This document shows positions 52,371 to 62,001 of a stretch of DNA of 64,000 nt, in pieces. The notes beneath the pieces were generated by a model that was not told where the DNA came from, did no database searches, and saw nothing but the letters and a program-made list of their open reading frames with translations. The stretch lies in NCBI RefSeq assembly GCF_900105095.1, contig NZ_LT629743.1, positions 806,001-870,000 on the forward strand, written 5' to 3'. The DNA is from Erythrobacter sp. HL-111. GTDB taxonomy: Bacteria > Pseudomonadota > Alphaproteobacteria > Sphingomonadales > Sphingomonadaceae. The position numbers and the translations under genes are program-made. Every line of letters starts with the position of its first letter. Position 1 is the stretch's first letter.

Positions 52371-53399
52371 CTAGCCGGCCGGCCCGAAGCCGGCAATCGC
52401 GCCGAACAGCGCGGCGACGAACGCGAAGGCGAGCAGCGCGGGAAATGCGGCGCGCGCCTCTTTCCCTTCGCTGCGGGCGAGGAAGCCCGAGGCGCCCAGC
52501 GCAGCCGGGCTCCAGCCGTGATCTTCCGGCTCGCGCTCGAAAAAGGGCCAGGCCGCGCCAAGCAGCACCGCCACGACGAGCGCGAAGAACACCCAGCCAT
52601 AGACGATGTGGTCGAACCCTTCGGCGAACTCGACCCCGTAGGTGTGGGCGACCATGATCGTTCCCCACGCGCGCACCCCGTTGGCAAGGATCGGCACGAT
52701 GATCGCGGCCAGCATGAACGCGGCGCGGCGGCTCCAGCGCTCGAACCGGGTGAAGCTGACGAGGACGCCGAGGGCGACCATGGCGGCGAGGAACTTCACC
52801 CCCGAACAGGCTTCGGCGACGATGAACAGCGCGACCGGAGTCTGGATGTAGATGCTTTCCACCTCGGCCGGGATGCCGCTCCACCGGGTCAGCGCGACGG
52901 CGATATCGGCGGTGACAAGCTGGAGCGCGGGGATGATCTCGTCGCCGAAGGGCACGAGGAACACCGCGAAACCCAGCGGCAGGGCGAGCAGCGCCGCGAC
53001 CCTGAGGCCAAGAAGCGCGATCACCGCCCCCTGCACCGCGCCCACCGCCCCGGCATGGGCGAGCAGGTTGATGCCGGTGATCCGGCCCGCCCCCCACAGC
53101 GCCAGCGCCGCCGCGACAAGGGAGAGGCCGGGCAGCCAGGCGCGCGGTTCGGCTTGGGCAAGCGCGTCGAGCCGCAGCCGCACGAGCCAGACGATGATGA
53201 CCGGCACGAGCAGCACGTGGTTGTAGGTGTCGATGTTCCACCACTGGTGCGCCATCTCGCCCCATTCGCGCGCGGCCGCGAACATCAGCGCGGCGACGGC
53301 CAGCGCAAGCCGGGCGAGCGCCCCGCGCCATGCCTCGGGCAGCGCGCGCCATGCGCCCTGACCCATGGCCGCGCGGACGGGACGCGCCTCAGGCGGCAT
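52371..53399 (-). CDS. xrtA: Exosortase A
   Basis: Integral-membrane cysteine transpeptidase that sorts PEP-CTERM proteins to the surface. The 342-residue protein has about eight hydrophobic helices and the catalytic set Cys198 (VAEACSGVKFL), Arg243 (ANGVRAWGT) and His264 (GFDHIVYGW). ATG 53399 is supported by GGAGGG about eight bases upstream and overlaps the glycosyltransferase gene by 11 bases. The C-terminal ~55 residues add a soluble stretch and one more helix but no full EpsI domain. Confidence 0.93.
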   Translation of the reverse strand: MPPEARPVRAAMGQGAWRALPEAWRGALARLALAVAALMFAAAREWGEMAHQWWNIDTYNHVLLVPVIIVWLVRLRLDALAQAEPRAWLPGLSLVAAALALWGAGRITGINLLAHAGAVGAVQGAVIALLGLRVAALLALPLGFAVFLVPFGDEIIPALQLVTADIAVALTRWSGIPAEVESIYIQTPVALFIVAEACSGVKFLAAMVALGVLVSFTRFERWSRRAAFMLAAIIVPILANGVRAWGTIMVAHTYGVEFAEGFDHIVYGWVFFALVVAVLLGAAWPFFEREPEDHGWSPAALGASGFLARSEGKEARAAFPALLAFAFVAALFGAIAGFGPAG

Positions 53400-54615
53400 G
53401 GCGCACACCCTCCGGCCCGGCACTTACCAGCGTTTCGAGCGGCGCGAGCAGCGCGTCCCAGCCATGGCGTTCGAGCACGAAGCGACGCGCCGCCGCGCCC
53501 ATCGCCGCGGCCCGCGCCGGGTCGGCCAAGAGGCGGGCGGCGGCCTGCGCCATGGTCCCGGGGTCGAGCTCGCTGACGAGGAAATCCGTCCCGTCGGCGG
53601 CTGCGATCCCGGTCGCTGCGGCGGGCGAGAGCAGGACGGGGCGCGCCATGGCCATCGCCTCCAGCACCTTGTTCTGCACCCCGCGCGCGATGTCGAGCGG
53701 GGCGAGCACCACGTCGGCGGCGGCGAGAAAGGGCCGCGTGTCAGGCACCTCGCCCCAGACCGTCACGCCCTCGCGCTCGTCCAGCGCCGCAACCGCGCGG
53801 GAGGGATTGCGTCCGACGACATGGAATTCGGCCCGCGCAAAATGCGCGCGCAGGCGGGGAAGCAGTTCGCGCGAAGCCCATTTCGCCGCAGTCTCGTTGG
53901 GCCGGTAATCCATCTGCCCGGTGAAGACGAAGTGCGGACCCGGCCGGGCGGCCAGCGCCGGGTGCGGCGCGCTCGTGCAGGGATCGAACCGCGCGGCGTC
54001 GATCCCGTTGCCGATGACGTGCAGCCGCGCCGCAGCGGCCGCCGGCAGGCGCGGGCGCAGCAGGTCCGCTTCGGGTTCGCTGATGAGGATCGTCGCATCG
54101 GCGCGGGCGGCGAGCCGCTCCTCCTCGCGCGCGAGCAGGCGCGCCTCGCGCCGGTTGAGCCAGGCGCGCTGGCCGGCCTCGGCATATCCGGCGAACTTGG
54201 CGCTGTCGACGTCGCACAGGTCGATCACCACCCGCCCGGCGAAGTCTTCCGGCACGTATTGTCCCATCTGGCCCGAAAAGACGACGATGGTGTCGACCTC
54301 GTGTTCGGCAAGGGTGCGCCGCACCCAGCGTTCGAGCGCGGCGGAATGGAAGGCGGCGAGGCTGACGGGCTTGCCCGCGATCACCGCCTCGATCCCCGCG
54401 AGCGCGAGCGGCTTGGCCCGGCGCGGGGCGAAATGGCTCGCGGCGATCCGGGCAAGCTCGGCTTCCCCGGCGCGGTCCTGCGCGCTCTCGACCAGCGCGC
54501 CGACCCGGACCGGGGCGAGGCGGGCGAGCCTGGCCAGCAGGTGGTGCGAGCGGATCTTGTCCCCCCGGTCGGGCGGGAACGGCACGCGGTGTGCGAGGAA
54601 CAGGATGTCGCCCAT
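53389..54615 (-). CDS. XrtA-system glycosyltransferase (TIGR03087-like)
   Basis: GT-B glycosyltransferase of 408 residues. It begins MGDILFLAHRVPFPPDRGDK, a signature of the exosortase-associated group, and has the nucleotide-sugar half with NGIDAARFDP, VFTGQMDYRPN and the acidic APLDIARGVQNKVLEAMA block near residues 328-345. It is cytoplasmic or membrane-associated and likely adds a sugar to the lipid-linked repeat unit. The frame upstream of 54615 overlaps the FemAB-like gene and is shadow. Confidence 0.9.
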   Translation of the reverse strand: MGDILFLAHRVPFPPDRGDKIRSHHLLARLARLAPVRVGALVESAQDRAGEAELARIAASHFAPRRAKPLALAGIEAVIAGKPVSLAAFHSAALERWVRRTLAEHEVDTIVVFSGQMGQYVPEDFAGRVVIDLCDVDSAKFAGYAEAGQRAWLNRREARLLAREEERLAARADATILISEPEADLLRPRLPAAAAARLHVIGNGIDAARFDPCTSAPHPALAARPGPHFVFTGQMDYRPNETAAKWASRELLPRLRAHFARAEFHVVGRNPSRAVAALDEREGVTVWGEVPDTRPFLAAADVVLAPLDIARGVQNKVLEAMAMARPVLLSPAAATGIAAADGTDFLVSELDPGTMAQAAARLLADPARAAAMGAAARRFVLERHGWDALLAPLETLVSAGPEGVRHAA

Positions 54616-54641
54616 ACGGCTGCGGCCCTCCCCCGGCGCGG

Positions 54642-55709
54642 CTAGGCGAGGCCGCGGGCGATGGGCGGGCCGACGAGATTGGCGATGCCCAGCGGCAGCT
54701 TGCGCCACAGCGCGATCTTGCGGGCATAGGCTTCGCTCGTCGGGTCGACATCGCGCGCGGTCCGGCCCGGGGCGTCCCACGCGGCATAGGTCAGCGGTTC
54801 GGGTTCGAAACCCCAGTTCTTCTTGAACTTCCACGGTCCGCTGCCGGTCTTGGAACGGCCGAAATCGAAGCGTTCCATGCCGCGCCGGCGGGCCTGGAGC
54901 ATGAGCTCGTAATACATCAGCTCGTTCGCGCGCAGCCCGCGGGCGGCAGTGGTCCCCCCGCCCCAGAACGGCATGACCGCGCCGCCATGGTAGAAGGAAA
55001 GCACGCTGGCGACGGGCACTCCTTCCGCGAACACGGTGAGGATGTCGCTCTCGCGCGGGAAGGCGGCGAGCATGGCGGCGAAGAGCTTTTTCGGGAAGAC
55101 CGGCGTGCCGAGATTGCGGACGCTGGCCGAATAGGCCGCGTAATGCGCCGCGAGATCGGCCCGCTCCCGCCCGACGCGCACCGGCAGTTCCCTGGCGAGG
55201 CCCTTGCGGACCTCGGCGCGGGCCTTGCGCGGGATCGCAAGGAGTTCGGCCTCGTCGTCCTTTTCAAGCGCCCGCTCGAACCCGCAATGCCTGTCGTCCC
55301 AGTGCCGCCAGCCCGGCCGCGCCGGAACCGGCCCGCCGCGCAGTTCGACACCGGAAAAGCCGCGCGCGGCGGCATGGCGCTCGGCCGCTTCGGCGATCGC
55401 CGCGATCGCCGCATCGTCGCCGCCGCAGATGCCGCCGCCGACGCCGAAACCGCTCGAGACGAGCGCCTTGCCGAAGACGAGCGAGCGCACCTCGGTCAGC
55501 GGGAGCCAGCCCGTGATCGCCCCCATCCGTTCCGCGACGAAGCCGGCGGCGCGCTGCCCCGTTCCCGCTTCGACGCCGAGCAGCCATTGCGGGCGGTGGA
55601 ACAGGCTGGCGCGGGTTTCGGCCACGAAGCCTTCGATCCGCCGCGCCTCGCGCGGGTCGTGGAGGTCGGCAAGACGGACGGACGGGGAAAGGCGGACCGG
55701 TGCGTTCAT
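54642..55709 (-). CDS. XrtA-system FemAB-like aminoacyltransferase/GNAT protein
   Basis: A 355-residue protein of the exosortase-associated FemAB group (TIGR03019 type), built from two GNAT-like halves. The C-terminal signature RFDFGRSKTGSGPWKFKKNWG is diagnostic. FemAB enzymes transfer amino acids from aminoacyl-tRNA, but the acceptor here is unknown and may be a polysaccharide precursor. Its ATG overlaps the deacetylase stop by four bases (ATGA). Confidence 0.9.
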   Translation of the reverse strand: MNAPVRLSPSVRLADLHDPREARRIEGFVAETRASLFHRPQWLLGVEAGTGQRAAGFVAERMGAITGWLPLTEVRSLVFGKALVSSGFGVGGGICGGDDAAIAAIAEAAERHAAARGFSGVELRGGPVPARPGWRHWDDRHCGFERALEKDDEAELLAIPRKARAEVRKGLARELPVRVGRERADLAAHYAAYSASVRNLGTPVFPKKLFAAMLAAFPRESDILTVFAEGVPVASVLSFYHGGAVMPFWGGGTTAARGLRANELMYYELMLQARRRGMERFDFGRSKTGSGPWKFKKNWGFEPEPLTYAAWDAPGRTARDVDPTSEAYARKIALWRKLPLGIANLVGPPIARGLA

Positions 55710-56629
55710 GCCGCGACCTTTTGCGCCGCCGCCGGTGCGAGCCGGGCGACCGGCCAATCCGCCGCCCGCTCCGCCTCGCGCGGGGCGATGGCATCGACCC
55801 GGTCCCAGGCGAAATCGCCGAGCAGGGCCGCGAGCTTGCCCGTCATCCGCGCGAGCCCGGTGTAATGCCGCAGCCGCGAACGCAGCGGCGCCCCGGCGAC
55901 GCGCGGCTGGCCCGCGTCGATCTCCCACGGATGGAAATAGAACATCGCCGGGCGGCCCTCGCGGGCATTGACCTGGCGGATCGCCCAGCGCGAAAATCCG
56001 TAGGGCAGCACGCGGAAGAACCCGCCCCCGCCCGCCGCGACCCGCCGCCGACCGACCAGGGCGGTCGTCACCGGCAGTTCGACGAGGTCCGCCCCCGCGA
56101 CCGGGCGAAAGGCGAAACGCGGGGCCTCGGGCCAGCCATAGTGATCATGGACGACCGGGGCGACGCTGGAGGAATAGGCATAGCCCGCCGTCGCCAGCTC
56201 CTCGAAGGCCCAAGGCGTGCGCGCGTCGATCGAGAAGCTCGGCGCGCGGTAGCCCGCGACCCGCGCGCCGGACGCGTCCTCGAGGATGCGGCGCGCGCGC
56301 GCGATGTCCGCGGCGAAGGCGGCGCGCGACAAGGTGAAGACGCGCGCGTGGTCGTAGCCGTGGCTGGCGATCTCGTGCCCGGCCTCCGCGATGCGCCGGA
56401 TCAGCGCAGGCCGGCGCTCCGCCACCCAGCCCAGCGTGAAGAAGGTCGCGCGGACGCGATGCCGGGCGAAGAGGTCGAGCAGCGCGTCGACATTGCCCTC
56501 GACCCGGCTGGCGAGCGAGTCCCAGTCCGCCCGGTCGATCACGGTCTCGAACGCGCCGACCTGGAACCAGTCCTCGACATCGACCGACAGGCCGTTCACC
56601 ACCGGCGCAGGATCGGGCGCATCCGCCAT
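55706..56629 (-). CDS. XrtA-system polysaccharide deacetylase
   Basis: NodB-type deacetylase of 307 residues (TIGR03006 type). The metal-site motifs are SVDVEDWFQVG (Asp-Asp pair), SHGYDHARV (His-xxx-His) and YRAPSFSID. It is expected to remove acetyl groups from the exopolysaccharide. No clear signal peptide is seen, as is usual for this subgroup. Two bases separate it from the ATPase gene. Confidence 0.92.
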   Translation of the reverse strand: MADAPDPAPVVNGLSVDVEDWFQVGAFETVIDRADWDSLASRVEGNVDALLDLFARHRVRATFFTLGWVAERRPALIRRIAEAGHEIASHGYDHARVFTLSRAAFAADIARARRILEDASGARVAGYRAPSFSIDARTPWAFEELATAGYAYSSSVAPVVHDHYGWPEAPRFAFRPVAGADLVELPVTTALVGRRRVAAGGGGFFRVLPYGFSRWAIRQVNAREGRPAMFYFHPWEIDAGQPRVAGAPLRSRLRHYTGLARMTGKLAALLGDFAWDRVDAIAPREAERAADWPVARLAPAAAQKVAA

Positions 56630-56631
56630 GG

Positions 56632-57795
56632 TCAGGCCGCCTCCCGCGCGCCGTCGCCCTCGAGCCATTCGATCAGCATGGTCAGCACGTGGCGCAGCGA
56701 CTGTTCCTGCTCCTCGAGCCGCGCTTCGATCCGGCGGATCGCCTCGGCGAGGTCCGGGTCTTCCGCTCCGCGCACCGCGTCGAGTTCGCCCTGCGAAAGC
56801 CGCCCTGCCGCCTGCAGTTCCGAAATCGCCGCCTCGAGCTCGGCCGTGCGCGCGTCGCGCTCGGCAAGCAGGGCTGCGACCTCGCCCGCGGGCACGGCGT
56901 CCGCCGGGGTCGGCCCCGCGGCTTCTTCCTCCACGAGAGCGGGGGCCTGCACCGGACCGGGCGTGCCGGTGGCGCCGCGCGCCTCGTCGCCTGCCATTTC
57001 CTCGATCACCGCGTCGAGCATGGCCGGGGTAAGCTCCTCGGCTTCCTCGATCGCGCCGAGCAGCAGCAGGCGGTTCATCACCTGGTTGATCCGCCGCGGA
57101 ATGCCCTCGGTTGCGAGGTAGAGCGCGCCGAGCAGTCCCTCGGCGAAGATCGGGCGGTCCTTCCATCCGACACGGGAAAGCCGGTGCGCGACATAGGCCT
57201 CGACCTCGCGCTCGCCCAGCGCCTCGAGATGGTGCGACGCGATGATCCGCTGACGCAGTTGGTCGAGCCCGGGATGATGCGCGAGCGTGCGGCGGAACTC
57301 GGGCTGGCCGAGCAGCAGGCCCTGCAGCAGCGGGTGCGAGCCGAGCTGGAAATTGGACAGCATCCGCAGCTCCTCGAGCGCGTCGAGCGTGAGGTTCTGG
57401 CATTCGTCCACCACCAGCAGGCAGCGCCGCCCGGCGCGCGCCTCGTCCTGCAGGAAGCGTTCGATCGCGCCGAGCGCCCCGGCCTTGTCGTGCCCCTCGA
57501 CCGAGAGCCCGAACGCCTGCGCAACGACATGGACCAGCTCCTCCCCGTCAAGCGACGAGGTCACGACCTGCGCCACGGTGAGCGCCTCGCGGTCGATCCG
57601 TTCCATCAGGTGTGCGACCAGCGTGGACTTGCCCGCCCCGACCTCGCCGGTGACGACGATGAAGCCTTCGCCCTGGTTGAGCCCGTAGCCGAGATAGCTC
57701 ATCGCCTTGCGGTGCGTCGTGCTCTCGAACCAGAATTCGGGATCGGGCGTCAGCTGGAAGGGTCTTGCGGTGAGGCCGTAGAATTGTTCGTACAT
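56632..57795 (-). CDS. XrtA-associated AAA ATPase
   Basis: ExeA/GspA-like ATPase of 387 residues (TIGR03015 type). It opens MYEQFYGLTARPFQLTPDP, then Walker A GEVGAGKST (residues 50-58), Walker B LLVVDECQNL (about 126-135) and a sensor in GIPRRINQVMNRLL. From about residue 270 a Pro/Ala/Glu-rich linker leads to a coiled coil. The role in the secretion machine is not established; ATP-driven assembly is the usual suggestion. Confidence 0.92.
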   Translation of the reverse strand: MYEQFYGLTARPFQLTPDPEFWFESTTHRKAMSYLGYGLNQGEGFIVVTGEVGAGKSTLVAHLMERIDREALTVAQVVTSSLDGEELVHVVAQAFGLSVEGHDKAGALGAIERFLQDEARAGRRCLLVVDECQNLTLDALEELRMLSNFQLGSHPLLQGLLLGQPEFRRTLAHHPGLDQLRQRIIASHHLEALGEREVEAYVAHRLSRVGWKDRPIFAEGLLGALYLATEGIPRRINQVMNRLLLLGAIEEAEELTPAMLDAVIEEMAGDEARGATGTPGPVQAPALVEEEAAGPTPADAVPAGEVAALLAERDARTAELEAAISELQAAGRLSQGELDAVRGAEDPDLAEAIRRIEARLEEQEQSLRHVLTMLIEWLEGDGAREAA

Positions 57796-57814
57796 TGGGT
57801 CTGGCTCCCCGGGA

Positions 57815-59443
57815 TCAGAAATCGTAGCGAAGGCCGAGCAGCGCGGTGGCGAAGGCGAAGTCCTCGGCGGTGAACTCGCTGTCGAAGTAATCGACCGCGA
57901 CCGCCGCCCGCGCCGACAGGCGCCGGGTGAGCGAGCGGTTATAGGCCGCCGAGGCGCCGTAACCCGTCACGTCGCCGCCCTGGGCCGCGCTCTCGAACCA
58001 GTTGGCATAGGCGTTGAGGTTGAGGATCGCGCGCTCGCCCAGCTGGCGGCTGAGCGCGCCGGTGACGTAGTAGACCTCGTCGGTCAGGCCGTCCGCCGCC
58101 TCGAGCGGGGTCCCGGCCGCAGCGATGAAGGTGCGCCGGTCGTAGCCCGCCCCGATCGCCGCCTCGAGCCGGCCGAGCCGGCGCTGGTAGCTCGCCCGCA
58201 CGCCGCGCCCGCGGAACGCGGCCGAGCGCACCGAGCCGAGCCCGGCCACGAGGCCCGGACCCTCGCCGCCGGAGACGAGCCCGCCGAAATCGCCGGTGAC
58301 GGGATTGCGGAAGGCGGTGAAATCGCTCGACAGCCCGGCGAGCGCGTTGTTCAGCACGCCGCCGAAGCCGCTCACCCCGTCATAGGCGATGACGGCGAGC
58401 GCGCTGCGCTCGTTCGGCTGGTATGTGAAGTTGCCGTAATAGGTGGTTGAATCATAACGTTCGCCCACCCGCGCTTCCAGCGACGTGCGCGAACTCGGCC
58501 GCCACAGCACGCCGACGTCCCAGAGCAGGCCGTCGACGTCGAAGGCGATCAGCCGCGGGCTGGCGCTGTCGGTGACGATCCGCCCGTCCGCGCCGACGAG
58601 AGGATCGCCGTTCGCATCGCGCAGTGCATCGCGGCTGGAGATCTCGACATCCTCGTAGCCGACCCCGCCGACCAGCGCGAGCGAGGGCGTGAGCGGCACG
58701 GTCACGTCCGCGCGCACGAAGGCGTCGCGCACCCGCTGGTCGAGATTGGAAATGTCCTCCTGGAACACCCCGCCCGTCACCGCGAGCCCGACCGGCAGCG
58801 GGTCGCCCGCGCGGGTCGAGGCGGTGACGCGCCCGTTATAGGTCACGCTGTCGTCGAACACGTCGATCGCGTTGCCGGCGGGATCGAACGCGGCGTTCTC
58901 GGTCTCGAACCGGTTGTAGCCGATCCGCGCGAAGCCGTTGACCGCGACCCGGCCGACATTGGTGGCGAGCGTCGGGCCGGCATAGGCCGAATAGACCTGG
59001 CTTTCCGCGTCCTCGCGCACCAGGGGGTTGGCCGAAACGCCCCCGCCGCCGTCGAGCCGCGTGCGGCTCGCAAGGCCCCCCGCCTCGAGCGTCAGCGCAC
59101 GCGGGACCACCGCGAGATAGCCGCGCGCGACCCCGCTCAGCGTGTCGGTGTCGACCTGGTCGTCGCCATAGGCGATGTTGCGCTCGTAGCGCAGCGACAC
59201 CGAGGCGCCCGAATTGCGCCCCTGCGTGTTCGCGTCGATGCCCGCGGCGACCTGGGTGAAGGTCAGCACCTCGTCGCCGGGGGAAAGTTCGGCCGAGAGC
59301 ACCTGCCCGACCTCGATATAGGGCTGGACCACGGTGCGGCCGTTGCCGCCCGCCTGTCCGTCGGCGGCGCGCCCGTCCTGGGCCGCGGCGGGGACGGCAC
59401 AGAGCGCGCCGAGGGCAGCAAGGGCGAGAACGGCGAAACGCAT
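57815..59443 (-). CDS. XrtA-system outer-membrane beta-barrel protein
   Basis: A 542-residue protein with a signal peptide of about 22 residues (VPAAAQ) followed by alternating beta-strand pattern to the C-terminal Phe (LLGLRYDF), the hallmark of an outer-membrane barrel. It fits the TIGR03016 family tied to exosortase A clusters. It is a likely exit channel or surface-anchoring component for the polysaccharide. ATG 59443 lies four bases after the kinase stop. Confidence 0.9.
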   Translation of the reverse strand: MRFAVLALAALGALCAVPAAAQDGRAADGQAGGNGRTVVQPYIEVGQVLSAELSPGDEVLTFTQVAAGIDANTQGRNSGASVSLRYERNIAYGDDQVDTDTLSGVARGYLAVVPRALTLEAGGLASRTRLDGGGGVSANPLVREDAESQVYSAYAGPTLATNVGRVAVNGFARIGYNRFETENAAFDPAGNAIDVFDDSVTYNGRVTASTRAGDPLPVGLAVTGGVFQEDISNLDQRVRDAFVRADVTVPLTPSLALVGGVGYEDVEISSRDALRDANGDPLVGADGRIVTDSASPRLIAFDVDGLLWDVGVLWRPSSRTSLEARVGERYDSTTYYGNFTYQPNERSALAVIAYDGVSGFGGVLNNALAGLSSDFTAFRNPVTGDFGGLVSGGEGPGLVAGLGSVRSAAFRGRGVRASYQRRLGRLEAAIGAGYDRRTFIAAAGTPLEAADGLTDEVYYVTGALSRQLGERAILNLNAYANWFESAAQGGDVTGYGASAAYNRSLTRRLSARAAVAVDYFDSEFTAEDFAFATALLGLRYDF

Positions 59444-59447
59444 GGGA

Positions 59448-60440
59448 TCAGTCCTCACCCTTCCCGTAATCGCCGAAGCGCCGGCCCGAGGGGCTGTAGC
59501 GCGCAGCGTTGAGCAGGAGCTTGATATCCGGGCAGGCCGAAAGCAGCTGCCGGGCATCCTCGAGCGCGGCTCGGCTCGTCTCGTCGGCGCGGACCACCAG
59601 CAGCGCCTGGCCGACATGGCCGGCAAGCTCGGCGGCGGGGGAAGCGGCAAGCGCGGGGGGCGTGTCGAAAACGAGGATGCGGCGCGGCGCGTCCCGGGTC
59701 AGCCGGTCGAGCAGCTCGCCGGTCCGCGCGCTCGCGAGGTATTCGGCGTCGCGCACGTTCGATCCGCCCGCGGGCAGCACGAAGAGCCCTTCGATGTCGG
59801 TGCGGATGACGCAGCTTTCGGGGGCGATCGCAGGGTCGGCGAGCGCGTCCATCAGGCCCGGCCCGCCCTCGATCCCGAGCCGCCGCGTGACCGAGGGCTT
59901 CACCACGTCGGCATCGATCAGCACCACCTCGATGTCGCGCTCGGCCGCCAGCGCGATGGCGAGGTTGGTCGCGCAATAGGTCTTGCCCTCGCCCGGATGG
60001 GGCGAACAGACGAGGATGCGCCGGGCGAGCGGATCGTTCCCTGCGCGCGCCTCGGTGAGCAGCTCGCGCTTGACGATGCGGAATTCCTCGAGCTGGCCGG
60101 TGACGGGGTCCTCCGGGACGAGCAATCCTTCGCGGCGCAGGCATTCGCGGTCGACCGCCTGGCGCGGGCCGGACAGGGCGACGGGCGGGGCCGAAGGCGG
60201 GGCGCCCGCCCCGGCAGAAGGTGCCGCAGCCGATTCCGCAGCCGCAGTCTCGGCCGCTGGCGGTTCGATCGGCGCCCCGGCCTGCACTTGCGGCGGCGTG
60301 CGCCGGGCCTCGGGCAGAGCTCGCGGGACGCGCGCCGGGCCGAGTCGGTCCAGCCCGAAGGCGTCGTCGGCACGCTCGATCAGCGAACGGCGCTTCTCCT
60401 GCGCGTCCCTGGGAGGCGTGATCCTGCTGAATTCGGTCAT
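59448..60440 (-). CDS. XrtA-system tyrosine autokinase
   Basis: BY-kinase-like P-loop protein of 330 residues (TIGR03018 type). Residues 1-95 form a Pro/Ala-rich linker. The kinase domain has Walker A SPHPGEGKT (146-154), Walker A' VVLIDADVVKPSV and Walker B ILVFDTPP. The C-terminus has two Tyr residues (ARYSPSGRR, GDYGKGED), possible phosphorylation sites. It works with the chain-length protein encoded just upstream to regulate polymer length. Confidence 0.92.
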   Translation of the reverse strand: MTEFSRITPPRDAQEKRRSLIERADDAFGLDRLGPARVPRALPEARRTPPQVQAGAPIEPPAAETAAAESAAAPSAGAGAPPSAPPVALSGPRQAVDRECLRREGLLVPEDPVTGQLEEFRIVKRELLTEARAGNDPLARRILVCSPHPGEGKTYCATNLAIALAAERDIEVVLIDADVVKPSVTRRLGIEGGPGLMDALADPAIAPESCVIRTDIEGLFVLPAGGSNVRDAEYLASARTGELLDRLTRDAPRRILVFDTPPALAASPAAELAGHVGQALLVVRADETSRAALEDARQLLSACPDIKLLLNAARYSPSGRRFGDYGKGED

Positions 60441-60462
60441 GCCGTGTTCCTCCCGCCCCCGC

Positions 60463-61986
60463 TCATGCCACGGTCCCGACCGAGACGACCTCGATCGCGA
60501 GCAGGATCACGAACATCCCGACCAGCCCCGCGCAGGCCCCGGCGAACTGCTTGAGCCGGCGCCGCTCCAGCGCCCTGGCCGCATCGGACAGCGTCAGCGA
60601 GATCGCGCCGATCACCGGCAGGTCGAATGCCCGTTCGAGCTTATGCGGCGTGGCGAAGGTCGAACGCAGGTGGCCGAGCCCCCAGGCAACGCCCGCGCCC
60701 GCGCCCAGTCCGACCACCAGCACGCCGAGCAGCAGCAGCGGGCGATTGGGCGCGGCGGGCTTCTGCGGGACCACCGGCGGGTCGATCAGGTCGAACTTGT
60801 ACTGGCTCGTCTCGTCCACCACGTCGCCGCGGGTGCGGATCTCCTCGCGGTTCTGGAGCAGGGCCTCGTAATTCTTGCGCAGCACGTCGTAATCGCGGCT
60901 GATCCGGTTGGCTTCGGCCGCGACCGCGGGTTCGCTCGCCTGGCTCGCCATCAGCCCCGCGACACTCGATTGCAGCGCCGCACGCCGGGCCTGGAGCGAT
61001 TCGACCGCCGCCTGCCGGTCGGCGCGGATCGCGATGAGCGAGGTGTAGGCCGGGTTCGGCGTCCCGCCCGCGTCCTCGGCAGCGGAGGGCGCCGCCTGCT
61101 TGGCGAGCAGATCGACCTGGCGACTGGTCGCGACCACGTCGGGATGTTCGTCCCTCAGCCCGCGCGAGCGCAACTCGGCGAGCTGCGCCTGCGCCTGCAT
61201 CAGCGCGCCGCGCGGACCCGTCGCCCCGCCCGGCCCCATGATCGTGCGCGGCGTGCCGGAAAGCTGGCCCTCGATCGCGGCGAGCGCGCTCTGCGCGGCG
61301 GCGAGGTCGGCCTCCACGTCGCGCAGTTCGGTACGCGCCTGCTGGACCTTGGTCGAAAGCGTCTGCGACCCGCCGATCAGCTCGGGATACTGCGCCTCGA
61401 ACGACAGCCGCCGCTCCTCCGCCGCCTCGAGTTCGGCCTTGCGTTCCTCGAGCTGCGAATCGAGTTCGGCCATCGCCTGGTCGATCCCGGCCCGGTTGCC
61501 GGCGATGTGTTCCTCGCGGAAGATGTCGAGCAGCTTCTGCACCACGTTGCGCGCCAGCACCGCGTTCTCCGCGTCGGACAGGTTGCTCTTGCCCACCATC
61601 GCCTTGATCGCGAAGAGGTTCTCCTCCTCGCTTTCGACCGCGACCTGCTGGGCGAGTTCGGCGATCGCATTGTCCATCTCGCCGCGCTCGACGATGCCTT
61701 CGCCAAGGCGCGTGCCCTGGATCACCCGTTCGAGATTGACGTTGCTCGCGAGCGTCTGGCGCACCCGCCGGATTTCCTCGCGCCCGTCGCCCGCTATGCC
61801 GAGCTGTTCGGACAGGACATCGTCGACCTGGACGTAGATGCGCGCCTTGGATTCGTAGGAATTGGGGATCATCGCGACCACCAGCCAGCCCAGCAGGCAT
61901 ACGCCCCAGGCGACCGCGATCGCGATCCAGCGGCGGTGCCAGATCGTCCAGAGCGCCGCGCGCATCTCGTCGAAGAGCTCCTCCAT
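60463..61986 (-). CDS. XrtA-system polysaccharide chain-length determinant (Wzz type)
   Basis: A 507-residue inner-membrane protein with a helix at about residues 20-40, a long periplasmic coiled-coil region (about 45-415) and two C-terminal helices (about 428-448 and 480-503). The Pro-rich segment before the second helix (DPPVVPQKPAAPNRP) is the Wzz/BY-kinase adaptor signature. It controls polymer length together with the downstream tyrosine kinase. It follows the export lipoprotein by 15 bases. Confidence 0.92.
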   Translation of the reverse strand: MEELFDEMRAALWTIWHRRWIAIAVAWGVCLLGWLVVAMIPNSYESKARIYVQVDDVLSEQLGIAGDGREEIRRVRQTLASNVNLERVIQGTRLGEGIVERGEMDNAIAELAQQVAVESEEENLFAIKAMVGKSNLSDAENAVLARNVVQKLLDIFREEHIAGNRAGIDQAMAELDSQLEERKAELEAAEERRLSFEAQYPELIGGSQTLSTKVQQARTELRDVEADLAAAQSALAAIEGQLSGTPRTIMGPGGATGPRGALMQAQAQLAELRSRGLRDEHPDVVATSRQVDLLAKQAAPSAAEDAGGTPNPAYTSLIAIRADRQAAVESLQARRAALQSSVAGLMASQASEPAVAAEANRISRDYDVLRKNYEALLQNREEIRTRGDVVDETSQYKFDLIDPPVVPQKPAAPNRPLLLLGVLVVGLGAGAGVAWGLGHLRSTFATPHKLERAFDLPVIGAISLTLSDAARALERRRLKQFAGACAGLVGMFVILLAIEVVSVGTVA

Positions 61987-62001
61987 CCGCCCGGCGCCCC
62001 G